Assembly: GCA_037447655.1 (NCBI GenBank)
Contig: JBBHKE010002000.1
Span: 183,364 to 233,206 of the forward strand
DNA length: 49,843 bases
Direction: 5' to 3'
From: Zygnema cylindricum
Lineage: Eukaryota > Streptophyta > Zygnematophyceae > Zygnematales > Zygnemataceae
The position numbers were made by a program, and so were the translations under genes. This document shows, piece after piece, positions 1 through 19,363 of the stretch (its first letter is position 1; every line of letters begins with the position of its first letter). The notes beneath the pieces were generated by a model. The model saw only the letters and a list, made by a program, of their open reading frames with translations, was not told the origin of the DNA and searched no databases.

Positions 1-367
1 TCCTGTTATATTATATTTTTCATAAAATACACGCGTGATAAAATCATAGGTCCAAACCCGATTTTCCGCTGCTGCGCCAATCACGGAGCTTTATTGAAAG
101 AGAGCGTCTTTCTGTGCGACCGTACACGAGGGTTTGATGAGCCAATGGGGCTGCCGTACTGTAAGCGCAAAGAGAAACACTTTGCACAAGCGATATTGCC
201 ATATTGACCTTCTCGCAAGAGCTTACGTCAGCAAGTACAAACATGTACAGACTACAGAATTTCTCATTGTCCTGTGCGACAAATAGTATGGACTGTGACA
301 CAGTTGACTTCCAAAAACGAACCTATTTTTACTTCATAACATAGTCAAAAGGAGTTTACTACACCCT
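1..367. other. Unassigned sequence left of the first transposon
   Basis: AT-rich sequence with no supported gene. The open frames here are short and lack recognisable domains. It ends at the TTA that flanks the first inverted-repeat element. Confidence 0.4.
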
Positions 368-370
368 TAG

Positions 371-1807
371 GGTGAAGTTCCATCAGACGTTTCTCTAATC
401 GTAAGGCCAACTATACAGACCGGGTCGATTGAGGGTGGCCTTCCATTAGCGAAAAAGTGGGGTTTTTTACTGAGGGCCGTACCGTTTCGTACAGGTCCGT
501 ACATTTTTGTTTTTTTTAACGAAAACATCTTTACGGGAAAATGTCCAAGGTTGTAGGCGTAAATTCGGACCGTCGGATGCTATTACACTTTTTATCCGTG
601 ATGCCACATCACTAACCCTACAGTTTTTTTAAGACCGTGCACTGGGAGGAAAATTCTCGAAGACTGAACGTGTAAAAATGGGCCGCGTGGAAAAGGTAAA
701 AAAAAATCCACGATGAGCGCGCGCGTATGTGCGTACACGTCGCATGGGCCATGTGCCTTCCACCAGAGTGGTTGCGAATCCGCCGAAATTATCCCGTCAC
801 GCTCCAACCATCAAAGTTTGTCGTCGCCTTTTGATCGTTCCGTTTTGAAATTTTGGGTAGTACATTTAATGCCCTCTGTACGAGTCATTAATTACCTCCG
901 CCAATACAGATATTATCTCCGCTGATACAAATATTACCTCCGCTCGTACAAAATTTGCGTTCAAACATTATTTTAAGACTACAAGCATCGAATATTAACC
1001 TACGTGTTATCAACCAGAATGAGCCACGCAACTAAAAAGTGGTTTACTAACGCGACCTAATGGAAGGCACGCCCTTCAGTCAAATTTTCCATACAATTAC
1101 TAAAGCGCCTAATGGAAGGCCACCCTGAGTCGATGTTCCATCACGAATAGTCTGTAAACCACTTGTCCTAAATTGACTTGCACCACTTAAACTACGATCC
1201 GATATTGAATATCCTTAAGATTTTTAACACCTACAAATTTTACTTAAAATCTTCACTTGCGTACAATGTAACTGCGTAACGAAGTCATCGTACGACAGAA
1301 GGTTGTTATACTTTTTGCATACGTCGTTCTTCTACGCCAGCTCATTTTTTAGGGTTCTTGTTTTCGAACACAACGAAAGTCTTTTGACATAAATAGTTAT
1401 AAACAAAGGGTACAAAAAATAGAGTGACGAAGGAGAGTTACGAAATTATATTTTTATTTTTGGTTGTTTTTTCGAAAGCGCGTGCCATGTTAAAATTTTG
1501 TCAGTTTTCGTTGGTTGTTCATCGTGACACGTAGCCTAATCGTCCAGCGTGTCGCGATTAATTGTTTTATGTATCTGCCAACCCTCCTCCTAGAGGTACA
1601 TTGACAGTTACAGAGACAAATGAAACAAATGCCTCGCGGATGAACATCCGACTGTCAATATTACCTCCCAGACCTTTCGCAGAGTATTGGCAAGATTCTA
1701 TGTAATGTTGTTTTCCGTATAAAAACAAAATAAGCGGTACCAGTTGGTACGGATAGTCGCGGATTTATGTAAAACTACTCCACTTTTTGCCTGATGGAAC
1801 GTCACAC
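371..1807. mobile_element. Harbinger-like inverted-repeat element (M1), composite
   Basis: The left end reads GGGTGAAGTTCCATCAG and the right end, read inward, GTGTGACGTTCCATCAG. TTA flanks both sides (368-370 and 1808-1810). A 3-bp TTA duplication with a GGG-starting terminal repeat is typical of PIF/Harbinger elements. No transposase frame is present, so it is non-autonomous. A second element is nested inside at about 430-1125. The left part shares with 4454-5237 and 6050-7416 a block rich in CGTAC/GTACG. Confidence 0.6.
428..1126. mobile_element. Nested inverted-repeat element inside M1
   Basis: The ends are GAGGGTGGCCTTCCATTAG on the left and its near-perfect reverse complement near 1105-1125. 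Both sides are flanked by GTCGAT, which would be a 6-bp target duplication. There is no coding capacity. The right end carries a second, degraded copy of the terminal motif near 1060, so the inner structure is itself a mosaic. The boundaries are accurate to a few bases. Confidence 0.45.
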
Positions 1808-2013
1808 TTAGGCCATGATTCCATTAGGCGGTCCTAGTTAGTGTACGGAAACGTCTAAAAACAGGGTTTACTGGCAGTCCGCTCCATTGTGTCGGGCTAG
1901 TAAACACCTCTCGAAATTATGATTAGTGCCACGTAGTTTATGTTCACATTATGAAAATCTAAAAATATTCTCCAAACGTAAAATATGAACGATAACATCT
2001 GTACCAGCGGAGG

Positions 2014-2235
2014 TACACCGTGCATCGCTATTAGCGTTAATTATTTTTTCGCCACTAAAACATATTTTCACCGTACACATTTGTCCAATTTTCAATTTAA
2101 GACCGCCAGTCGAAAACTGAGAATCTTACATTTCAATCGCCACGACCAAATCCACAATCCGACAAGTGTGTACGGAGAAAATATGTTTTTAAGTGGCAAA
2201 AAAAACATTAACACTAATTGCGATTCGTGGTGGTA
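2014..2235. mobile_element. 222-bp hairpin MITE (TACACCG family), copy 1
   Basis: It begins TACACCGTGCATCGCTATT and ends with the diverged complement finishing GTGGTGGTA. The arms are long and pair well (TTTTTTCGCC...CATATTTT on the left with its complement on the right), leaving a short loop. A copy of almost the same length lies at 37552-37772 and a related 217-bp element at 18305-18521. TA at the very ends suggests a Tc1/mariner-type TA target, but that is inference. There are no genes inside. Confidence 0.65.
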
Positions 2236-2305
2236 GTTAATGATTCGTACGAAAAGTTTGCGGCCAGATTTTAGTTTTGAAAATGGAAATCAAAATTTCG
2301 AAACG

Positions 2306-3353
2306 TGAAATTCAATGGGCTCCATTGCCCACAGAATTCGCAGATCCAAAAGAAGCTTATATAGATAGTGCCAACTCCAAGTTGATATAAACCCAAATGA
2401 ATGATCCCTTGATAATCAAAATCCCAATACAACTCCACCCCTGTGAAGATAATACCTTCTGTGTGCTCAGTTCCACCACAGAATGCAAAGCTTGAATATG
2501 TGTTTTGGACAGTATTCCCCACTTTGACTTTCCCACTGAATAAGTGCCACCTTACACGCAAAAACCTCTGACGGACTACACCCCTGTGTAGCCTAGACTC
2601 CCCTGAGTCCGCAACAAAAAGAATCACTGAATTTGCTCACCCGAGCATTAAGTTATGGCTGGTCAAAGATGACCTTTATAGTTACAAGCTCTCTTAGAGA
2701 GAGGTACCGAAATATCACTAAGTCTTAGTCTGCCTACTCATGAATACCTACTACTAAACCCTAGTCCAATAGGAACACTATATAGTACAAGAAGGTACGA
2801 TGGGCGATGTACTTATTGTACGACCAGTGTACGACATGGTCTACAAGGTGACATGTGCCAAATCGGGAGCCATGGTTCCTCCTCCCATCTTCTCCGGTGT
2901 CAAATAATGTGGCGCCACGTGGCACCGCATGACGCTATCCCCAAAGGCCGCCGAAAGCTTATTGCGGGTGGCGACTGTAATGGTGGCCGTCCGATCAGTT
3001 ATATTTATAGGGCTTCGATTCGCTTCCATGCATGAATTGATTAATGCGCGTTTTCGTTAGTCTGCTGCGAATTAGTCCTTTGAATCAATAGGTAAGTATG
3101 CGTGAAACGTTCCACGTGTATCGTTTCTTTAGTGACATAATGGAGAAGACGTTGGTCTATGTAGTAGCCTACAGAACCCGGTTCAAATTCGACCAGGGGC
3201 AGTATTTTGCTAAAACTAGTAAAATACTTTATAATTCATTCTGCCTCCTTCTAAATGATGCGGCAACCATGGCGTGCCTTTGGTCCTCCCTTTCTCTCTC
3301 TTTACATTCAAACTAAAATATAGAAGTGAATTATTAGTCACCTCTTTTCAACA
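2306..3353 (-). repeat. Copia-group LTR, minus strand (F3a), apparently solo
   Basis: Read on the minus strand it starts TGTTGAAAAGAGG at 3353. It matches the LTR at 39990-40879 over its length and shares blocks with the plus-strand LTRs at 20-36 kb: the CCATGG motif, the palindromic AAAGGTCATCTTTGACC-type block and the GGGAGCAAATTCA block. No internal retroelement sequence adjoins it, so it looks like a solo LTR. The 3' boundary near 2306 is inferred by alignment with the other copy. Its antisense strand carries a tRNA-like B box (GGTTCAAATTC) near 3180. Confidence 0.7.
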
Positions 3354-3630
3354 ATCTATTTATTTTTCCAATACAGACCTAGAAAATACATAAATTTCAA
3401 CAAAACGTAATGGCAAAGAAGACGCCGCAAACTTTGAAGGTCGATGGATGTCAAACGGAGTGTGGGATGATACTTTCGGTTGACCTGCATCCAGCGTGGA
3501 AGGCGGCACATGGCCTGTACGACGTGTAGGCATGTGATCGCTTGTTCGAAGTAGATATTTTTTTTGCATTTCACTTGTACTCACGCTAATCGTATAGTGT
3601 GAAGCAACTCTACCTGCGAGGGAGAGTTTC
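3354..3630. other. Unassigned spacer between LTR and Harbinger-like copy 1
   Basis: No gene or clear repeat boundary recognised. Minus-strand open frames of 72 and 102 codons overlap each other here and show no domain features. Confidence 0.3.
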
Positions 3631-3633
3631 TTA

Positions 3634-4342
3634 GGGCGTGTCCCCATGTAACCGATATTTTGAAACATTATTTTGGAATTTAGCGCTGATTTTACGGTGT
3701 ACTTTTCAAAGTGTGCCTATGTCAATCGTTACTTGCGCGTTCATTATTTTGAATATGTGGCAGTTGTACACGTCGCCAATACTTGCAACACCTGTAGACG
3801 CCAACAAACTGCTGACATTTGTAGACGCCAAAGATCTCGGAACAAACTGCGGACATTTGTACGCCGCAAAGAGCTCCTAACATACTGGGACAATTGTCGA
3901 CGCCAACTGTCATTTGTTGACGCCCACACGTTAACGACATAAGCAATCGCCTACGTCTACAAAATGACATTTGTAGACGCCCACAAGTGGACAACATAAG
4001 CAAATGGACAAACAATTTTTTTTTCGTGTATTCCCCCAACTGCAAAAAAACAAATGAAAACTTTTGACGCGTGCAACCCAGGCTTTCTATTCGTCAATAG
4101 GGTAGTATTTTGTTTAAAAGCAGGTCGCTATTTGATTTTTAGTGCAAGTGTGAAGATGAGCTGGAGGTGGGTCGCGATGATAATACTGCGGAATCGCCGT
4201 ACGTTTCAAGTTCCAAGATGACGCAAAATGTATTTGAGTTTTTGCCCATTTTTCGTACGGCGTAATATTTTCAAGTAGGAAGTCCCATTTTCTGTGTAAA
4301 CGACGGGAAAAAACCCTTACTTGAACACATGGGGACACGCCC
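3634..4342. mobile_element. PIF/Harbinger-like non-autonomous element, copy 1 (709 bp)
   Basis: Both ends carry the perfect 16-bp inverted repeat GGGCGTGTCCCCATGT, and TTA flanks both sides (3631-3633, 4343-4345). This terminal-repeat and target-duplication pattern is that of PIF/Harbinger or Tourist-type elements. There is no transposase. The centre-left part holds several degenerate copies of a motif close to ACATTTGTAGACGCC. The second copy at 6247-6942 is in the opposite orientation and highly similar, so frames translated from one copy reappear on the other strand of the second. Confidence 0.85.
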
Positions 4343-4453
4343 TTACACACTTGACGATTTGCGTGATTGCTTCGCGGATCTGAAAAAGGGAAAAAATCTA
4401 ACGGTCAATACTTACGCCTATCATGTTGGAGCATCCACACAACATTTCAACTA

Positions 4454-5237
4454 GGGTGAAGTTCCATTAGGGGAAAAATGAGGTTGTTTACTGAAGGACG
4501 TACTATTTTGTACACCGCCGTACCATTTTTTTTTTTAGTTGGCAGAGAAACAAGGTTACGGAATGATCGATTTGATTCTCTAACGTTACGGGCGTAAACA
4601 TATACCGTCGGATGCAGAATCAGATACGCCATCTTCCAGTTTGCAACAAGTGACCTAAAGTAGGTCATTTTTCAATTTAAAGTGACGAATAGCATTTTGC
4701 CGCGCTTAAAAGTTAAAAATATATAAAATGAGCGCGCGATCAGGTGGCTACACGTCGCATTGGCCATGTGCCTTACGCCAGGGTGGACGCGAGGCCACCG
4801 GAAGCCGTGAGAAAATCTTTCACGCTCCTGTTGCCATCCACTAACCATTCTGACATTTTCGTACGCATTTATAAATCTTATGTTTCGTTCGACCGTACAT
4901 ATTTTTATCGAATGAGTTGTACGAGCCACTTTTTACCTCCGCTGGTTACAAATATGTGGTCACACTTTTCTGTCAAAGATTCTATATAGATTCGCACGAT
5001 CGTAATAGTTTCTTGCGTGGAGCTAACCAACATGTGCCACGCAGAAAAATAGTCTGTTACTGATCCGACACAATGTAACAAAGGCTTCAGTAAACGTAGT
5101 TTTTACCCTGACACCGACTAGCGGAACCACGGGCTAAGCATGTTCCTCTGACATAATAATATATACTGTACAAATCTGTACAAAAACGTACGGCATCCAG
5201 TAAACAACCACCTTTTTCACCTAATAGAATTTTACCC
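4454..5237. mobile_element. Harbinger-like inverted-repeat element (M2, 784 bp)
   Basis: The left end GGGTGAAGTTCCATTAGG and the inverted right end GGGTAAAATTCTATTAGG are related over about 60 bp, including GGTTGTTTACTG and a downstream block rich in GTAC. The flanks are CTA on the left and TTA on the right. The right-hand TTA is shared with the next element. No coding capacity. Confidence 0.7.
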
Positions 5238-5240
5238 TTA

Positions 5241-6046
5241 GGGTATTTTCGCATGTGCTAAAGTTACAGTTATTTTCTGTCGTTTTCCTCCATAACTTAG
5301 AAAAAAACGAGAAAATCCGCAGCCGTACCAAAAAATAGAAATTTCCACCGTACAAGTTGCGTTACCCTGGAACTTTATACGTACAGTATTTTGTCGTCTA
5401 GAGCGATACAATTTGTCGTTTAGCGCATTTCGACCCACTTTCGCGTCCTTTCAACACATGTTCCAACTTTACATCAAATCACCTCGTGAGGTGTTTTGAA
5501 ATAAAGTCCAATAAGGTGAGCGAATAGGCAGACACTGTCGCACGTGTCTGAAGTTTTTTACAATTTTTGTGCGTGGATTACCAAAAAAAAAATACACCAC
5601 GTTTCCAGCGTGTGCGTAATGTTTTGCGTGTGCTGATCCGTACAGGGGCCGTCTCTCTCAAAAACACGTGTCTTCACACATACGGCGTATGAAAAATATT
5701 GGCCACCTGTCGGCAAGTGGGAAGACGATAAACGAAACCGCAAATTCTGTGCGACAGCGAAAGGTATTAGGGTTTCGACACGTCGACAATGTGGCGTACG
5801 GACATTACGAAGTCACAAAATTGTACAGCGTGCGGAGAAACGCCTCAAATTGAAGGCGAGTGGAAGTTTCGCCTCATTTTATGTACCACTTCATCTGTCA
5901 CAATTCTTCGCACACGTCTACGTAAGTCACTTTTTTAAGTGACAAGTTAGTTGCGTTTACATCCGAATGCTCTGAAAGCTGTACGGAGAATCTTCACTAA
6001 AAAACAAAGTAACAAGACTAAGTTTCGGTTACATGCGAAATTACCC
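5241..6046. mobile_element. Harbinger-like inverted-repeat element (M4, 806 bp)
   Basis: The ends are GGGTATTTTCGCATGT and, read inward from the right, GGGTAATTTCGCATGT, one mismatch in 16. TTA lies at both sides (5238-5240, 6047-6049) and is shared with the neighbouring elements. No transposase frame. The terminal repeat differs from both M2/M3 and the 709-bp family, so this is a third family using the same target. Confidence 0.75.
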
Positions 6047-6049
6047 TTA

Positions 6050-7416
6050 GGGAGAAAATCCATCACACGAAAAGTGAGGCTGTTTACAGAAATGCGGACT
6101 TTGTCCGTACTACGCCGTACCATTTTTTTTGTTTCTATGGGCGAAACATAGAATCATTACAAATAATCTTGACAATATCTTCCTAAGTTACGAGAGTCAT
6201 CAACAAGGACCGTCAGATATTCATTCTTTTGTAATTGACAACCTTAGGGCGTGTCCCCATGTGTTCAAGTAAGGGTTTTTTCCCGTAGTTTACACAGAAA
6301 ATGGGACTTCCTACTTGAAAATAATACGCCGTACGAAAAATGGGCAAAAACTCAAATACATTTTGCGTCATCTTGGAACTTGAAATGTACGGCGATTTGG
6401 CAGTATTATCATCGCGACCCACTTCCAGCTCATCTTCACACTTGTAATGAAATCAAATCGTGACCTGCTTTTAATCAAAATACTACCCTATTGACGAATA
6501 GAAATCTTGGGTTGCACACGTCAAAAGTTTTAATTTGTCTTTTTGCAGTTGGGAGAATACACGAAAAAAAAATTGTTTGTCCGTGTGCTTATGTTGTCCA
6601 CTTGTGGGCGTCTATAAATGTCATTTTGTAGACGTAGGCGATTGCTTATGTCGTTCACGTGTGGGCGTCAACAAATGACAGTTGGCGTCGACAATTGTCC
6701 CAGTATGTCAGGAGCTCTTTGCGGCGTACAAATGTCCGCAGTTTGTTCCGAGACCGTTGGCGTCTACAAATGTCAGCAGTTTGGGTGTCGCAAGTATTGG
6801 CGACGTGTACAGCTGCCACATATTCAAAATAATGAACGCGCAAGTAACGATTGACATAGGCACACTTTGAAAAGTACACCGTAAAATCAGCGCTAAATTC
6901 CAAAATAACGTTTCAAAATATCGGTTACATGGGGACACGCCCTTACATCCTCGACGTAAGGTTGTCAATTACAAAAATCGAAGAGTCGCGACACGTGGGA
7001 TGATAAAAATACGTGTCATGATGGACTACCGCAGTAATTCTCATAATTTGCAAATGATATGTAATTTTCAAAATCCAACCGAAAATCCAAAAGTGATTTC
7101 GTAACACTTTCGTCACGCGAATAAACAGGAACCCTAAAAACTGAGATGGTGTAGAAGAGGCGTCTTTAAAGAGTACAAAAGTTATGTCGTACGATGACTT
7201 GGTAAGCAAGTACATGGTACGCAAATGAAGATTTTAAGTTAAACTTGGTCGGTGTGAAATATCTTTCACGATTTTCAATATCCGATCTTAAAGCACGTGG
7301 TACCACTCAATTTAGAACACGTGGTTTACAGGCAAACGAGATGGAAAATCGTTCAAAATATAACAGCCCGTAATATCGGCCGCACTATTACAGAATTTCC
7401 TGATGGAACTTCACCC
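6050..7416. mobile_element. Harbinger-like inverted-repeat element (M3), interrupted by copy 2
   Basis: The left end is GGGAGAAAATCCATCA with the GTTTAC and CGTAC-rich block shared with M1 and M2. The right end, read inward, is GGGTGAAGTTCCATCAGG. TTA precedes the left end, but ATG follows the right end, so the target duplication is not preserved. The 696-bp element at 6247-6942 sits inside. Without it M3 would be about 670 bp. Confidence 0.6.
6247..6942. mobile_element. PIF/Harbinger-like non-autonomous element, copy 2 (696 bp)
   Basis: It has the same perfect 16-bp ends (GGGCGTGTCCCCATGT) and TTA flanks (6244-6246, 6943-6945) as 3634-4342, in reverse orientation. It differs by scattered substitutions and a short deletion in the array of GACGCC-containing motifs. 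The high similarity points to insertions more recent than those of the surrounding elements. Confidence 0.85.
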
Positions 7417-8936
7417 ATGTTATATGCAGTAAGCAACAAAATATTTGATGAGTGAAAACGCATGTAGATTATGTATTCTACTTTGGCACATCTGATATAT
7501 GGTATTGGCTATCTAACGGAAATCATATATTTTCCATTTTCCATATCCAAGGAGGAGACTCAACCCGCATCAATACGCCGATTCAATTTACACATCTCAC
7601 ATCTGTGACATTACTATTAGTGATGGGAAGCTTGATATTGTGATATGTAAAACTGCATGAAAATGCTCATGATCCTTGGCTCCCATAGACTTACTTGCTT
7701 TAATGTGAAGTTGGGAACCACAAACACAATGTGAGCCATGTGATTCGATGGCATCACATTGACATTTCATCATGTGAAACTGCCGTAAACCAGACTGAAT
7801 CATAACCAATACTCTTTCTCTCTGGTTGTCTGTTTCACTCAATATATGCTTGACTTCTCACAAACCCATAATTTTAAAAAGTTTCGCTATTCTGTATCGA
7901 CCATCAACTTAAATTAAGAAAACAGAATGCGTGAGAAGAAGGAAGTCCAAACACATCGTAGAGCCTGGCTATCATCGCTCGTACATGTGAAATCGATATC
8001 GAGGCGCCCTTTCCAAAATGAGGCGAACAATCAACCAAAATAATAATGACCTTCACCTAGAAAAACGTGGTATGAACCCACAAGTTTACACAAAGGCAAA
8101 ATTAAGGCCAAAACAAGAGCACAAGGTAAGAGAAGCCGAAACAACAGAGCACGAGGAAACAAAAAATAAAAAGGACAATTAGATACACAACCAAACAAGC
8201 AGAACACACATATACACCAACCATCCAAACAGACATTGAAGGACGACCAAAACAGTAAAAGCCAACATGAGAGCCTTCCCCGGACTCTCATGTTCCGACA
8301 GTCAAAGCTGTAATTCAACATCAGAGAATGGTCAAAGTACACACTAAACGAGGCAAAGAATATTATAAAAGAGTCCAGGCAAAAAACTCAACCTGATCAA
8401 AAACTTTGAATCTTGACAAGGCGTTAGCCTTTCTTCTGAAGGCATCTAGTAACAACGGTATCCAATAGTCACTGAACAAGTGTATAAACTACCGCTTCCT
8501 ACGATCCTTAAACACCAATAAGACTATCCAAAGCTCCCTGAGCCCTGCACACCATCGGACCTACTATAAACCAGTGTAATTGCCTAACGCAGGACACAAA
8601 GAGCCCATCTCCGTAGTCTAATAAAACCCTAATTCACAACATCTCTCCGAAAGTCCAGCGAGCAGTTATAAAATCGCGTGACCTGAGGCAGAAAAAGGTG
8701 GTCATAACCAACAGGAAGGCCTGTCCTTGAAGAAGTTGCAACTTCACATTAGTGTTTCCGCAATAGTGTCAAATACAGGCAAACCCTCTTTTCTCAAAGT
8801 TATCCCGTGAGTTGGCTTATATTCCCACTATTCCAGCCATTTTTGCCATGATCTCGGGATAGTTTCCCAGCAACCCAGCATCCTCCAGCTTCAGAACGGA
8901 TTGCACCTTTCAAGTTCGGAGCATGTGACAATGCGT
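7417..8936. other. Unassigned 1.5-kb stretch downstream of the helicase gene
   Basis: No supported gene, repeat boundary or RNA gene. The longest open frames (about 80-100 codons, minus strand) are low-complexity or lack domain features. The right part may contain the 3' untranslated end of the helicase transcript, but I found no convincing polyadenylation signal. Confidence 0.35.
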
Positions 8937-9048
8937 GACTCCCTCTCCCACTCCCTCTCGTTTTCTTTCCTCTCTCCCTCTCCGTTCTATCCTCTCCCAC
9001 TGTCCCTCTCGCTTTCTCTGCCTCCCTCCCTCTCCATCTCTCTCGCTG
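8937..9048. repeat. CT-rich simple-sequence tract
   Basis: The plus strand is an imperfect run of CTCCCTCTC and TCTCTC units. In the helicase transcript, which is on the minus strand, this reads as GA-rich RNA about 220 bases downstream of the stop codon, probably in the 3' untranslated region. Confidence 0.8.
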
Positions 9049-9265
9049 ACTTTAAAAAAAATCTGACAGAAGCAGCACAAAGGGCGGTAGCAACCACTAT
9101 GGCTGTCCTAGTTTAACTCTCCGACCGCCAGCTGGCAATTGTTTAAGTGTGAAAGGCCTCCTCACTGAACCTACGATGAATGTCAGTAGCCCAACCTGAC
9201 CCACTTGCTCTTCCAGCAAAAGGGTTTTGGCTCAGAGTGCGTGTCCCACTGTAGATTTCACATCT

Positions 9266-17867
<8,602 letters not shown>

Positions 17868-18304
17868 CTTCTGTTAACACTGTATTGATCAACTAAAGCG
17901 GCATGCATGTGTGTTTCAAACGCTCTTCCTCCGTTGTGGAAAATTAGTCCATTCCAAACATTACCTCTTATGAACTTTCAGCAGCAGAGGACTGATGAGT
18001 GCACAAATGTGTTTGAGTGGAGTAAATATCTTCAAACCCTTCCATAAAACCTTTTAGCTGAATCATGTCCTAGACTGAAATATCAGAAGTTCAGCAACAA
18101 AAGAATTTGAACTGCCGGCAGTAACAATGATTTTGACGGCCGGCGAACATTTTCCCGAGCTTCCAATCAAGTCAGTTTATACGGATAATTGCTGTTAGAG
18201 TGTTAGCGTTAAGAATTGACTATGTCTGGCCACGTGGCTCATTGTGAGCCGCTTGAATAACCAGCGTTATTAACAGAAATTAATTTTTTTTCGGGTCGAT
18301 AAAG
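17868..18304. promoter_or_regulatory. Upstream region of the helicase gene (presumed 5' UTR and promoter)
   Basis: Non-coding DNA between the helicase ATG and the first upstream transposon. I see no unambiguous TATA box. AAC immediately followed by AG just before the ATG on the minus strand could be a splice acceptor of a 5'-UTR intron. The assignment rests on position only. Confidence 0.35.
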
Positions 18305-18521
18305 TACACCGCCAATCGTTATTAGCGTGTAAGTTTTTTAAGCGTAAACGAATAATTAGCGTGGTTTACGCTAATTGGGAATTTGAAAATTTTCGAAGAA
18401 ATGGTCTATTCTAATTAGGAATTAGGGTTTTTTTAATAGTGTGGATAATTCTATTTGAGAATAAAAAAAAAAAAGCGGGACGGAATTAGCGTACACAACG
18501 CTAATAACGACTGGCGGTGTA
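18305..18521. mobile_element. 217-bp inverted-repeat MITE (TACACCG family relative)
   Basis: It begins TACACCGCCAATCGTTATTA and ends with the inverted TAATAACGACTGGCGGTGTA. The ends resemble those of the elements at 2014-2235 and 37552-37772, but the interior differs. It lies about 440 bp upstream of the helicase start. Confidence 0.7.
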
Positions 18522-18533
18522 CTGTACTGCTCG

Positions 18534-18772
18534 TAGTGTTGGGTATCGGGTAAAATCATATGGCGATAATCTCGATATTCATCATATCAATTATCGATCG
18601 GTCAGACTCCTTGATATATCGTACCGGGACCAACATAAATCATCGCGATATATTTGGTAATAGGTAGGTGTCCGTACATATCCAGTACGGAGAATCGTAC
18701 GAAAAATCGTACGAAACATATTTGCCCCCCCCACCCCCCCCCTCCCCCAGCTCCAGCTGAGCGCGCGCCACG

Positions 18773-18815
<43 letters not shown>

Positions 18816-18999
18816 AAGAATGACCTAGCGTCACTTCGATATATCGTGATTTAAATGTATTGCGATATCGGCCGATATATCACGTAAATATCATGATATT
18901 TAGCTTCTCAAAATATATCGAAGCAATATATCGCTTATCGGGTACCCAAATTTTGGTAAATATCGAATATACGCAAGGGGCCCTCGATACCGAACACTA
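18534..18999. mobile_element. hAT-like non-autonomous element (466 bp)
   Basis: Terminal inverted repeats TAGTGTTGGGTATCG on the left and, inward from the right, TAGTGTTCGGTATCG. Flanking 8-bp sequences ACTGCTCG (18526-18533) and ACTACTCG (19000-19007) match at 7 of 8, as expected for an hAT target duplication. The interior is rich in ATATCG/CGATAT palindromes and contains a C-rich tract and a 41-base G run. There is no transposase. Confidence 0.75.
18725..18814. repeat. C-rich tract followed by a run of 41 G
   Basis: Two C runs and a CTCCCCC block (18725-18748) are followed, after a short GC-rich spacer, by 41 uninterrupted G residues at 18774-18814. Proline/glycine open frames here are translation artefacts. 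The arms could pair, or the G run could form quadruplexes. A sequencing or assembly artefact is also possible. Confidence 0.8.
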
Positions 19000-19195
19000 A
19001 CTACTCGAACTAGAGTGTTGAACTCTAATAAGTCGTAATTTGTATCGGAAAATTTCATATTACTTAGAAAATCGATATTATCCCCGCGGCAAAGGGGGAC
19101 CAATATATTGAGCCGAGGACGGATAAATTTCCAATATGTTTGTTTATAACTTAAACCTAGTACAACATACTCTTATATTATTCAACTGTAAACAA

Positions 19196-19300
19196 TACAC
19201 TGTGAATTGCTATTAGCGTTATTAACGCTATATCGGCGCCCCCAAATTTTGACCCCAAAACCCGAAATATAATGAATAACACTAAATATATTTCTACGTT
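19196..19300. repeat. Dispersed repeat starting TACACTGTGAATTGC, copy 1
   Basis: It shares about 100 bp with 38498-38610, including the near-palindrome TTAGCGTTATTAACGCTA and a following block ending in CCAAATTTTGACCCC. Probably the left end of a small inverted-repeat element; its right end is not clear. Confidence 0.5.
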
Positions 19301-19363
19301 AATTAAGGTTCTGGTAAATTAGCAAGAAAATTCATATTTATGATCTTCTTGAATAGGGTGGTG

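Noticed and set aside
2271-2627. 118-codon minus-strand frame
   Set aside because: Falls at the 3' end of a solo LTR; similar LTRs do not keep the frame.
3750-3985. CRISPR-like array (recurrent short motif with spacers)
   Set aside because: Motif copies are degenerate and irregularly spaced inside a DNA transposon in a eukaryotic genome.
3638-4350. Several open frames of 60-107 codons that recur near 6251-6968
   Set aside because: They recur because the two Harbinger-like copies are inverted repeats of each other; the frames are not conserved by codon and no transposase motif is seen.
18640-18854. Proline- or glycine-run open frames
   Set aside because: Produced by the C-rich and G41 homopolymer tracts.
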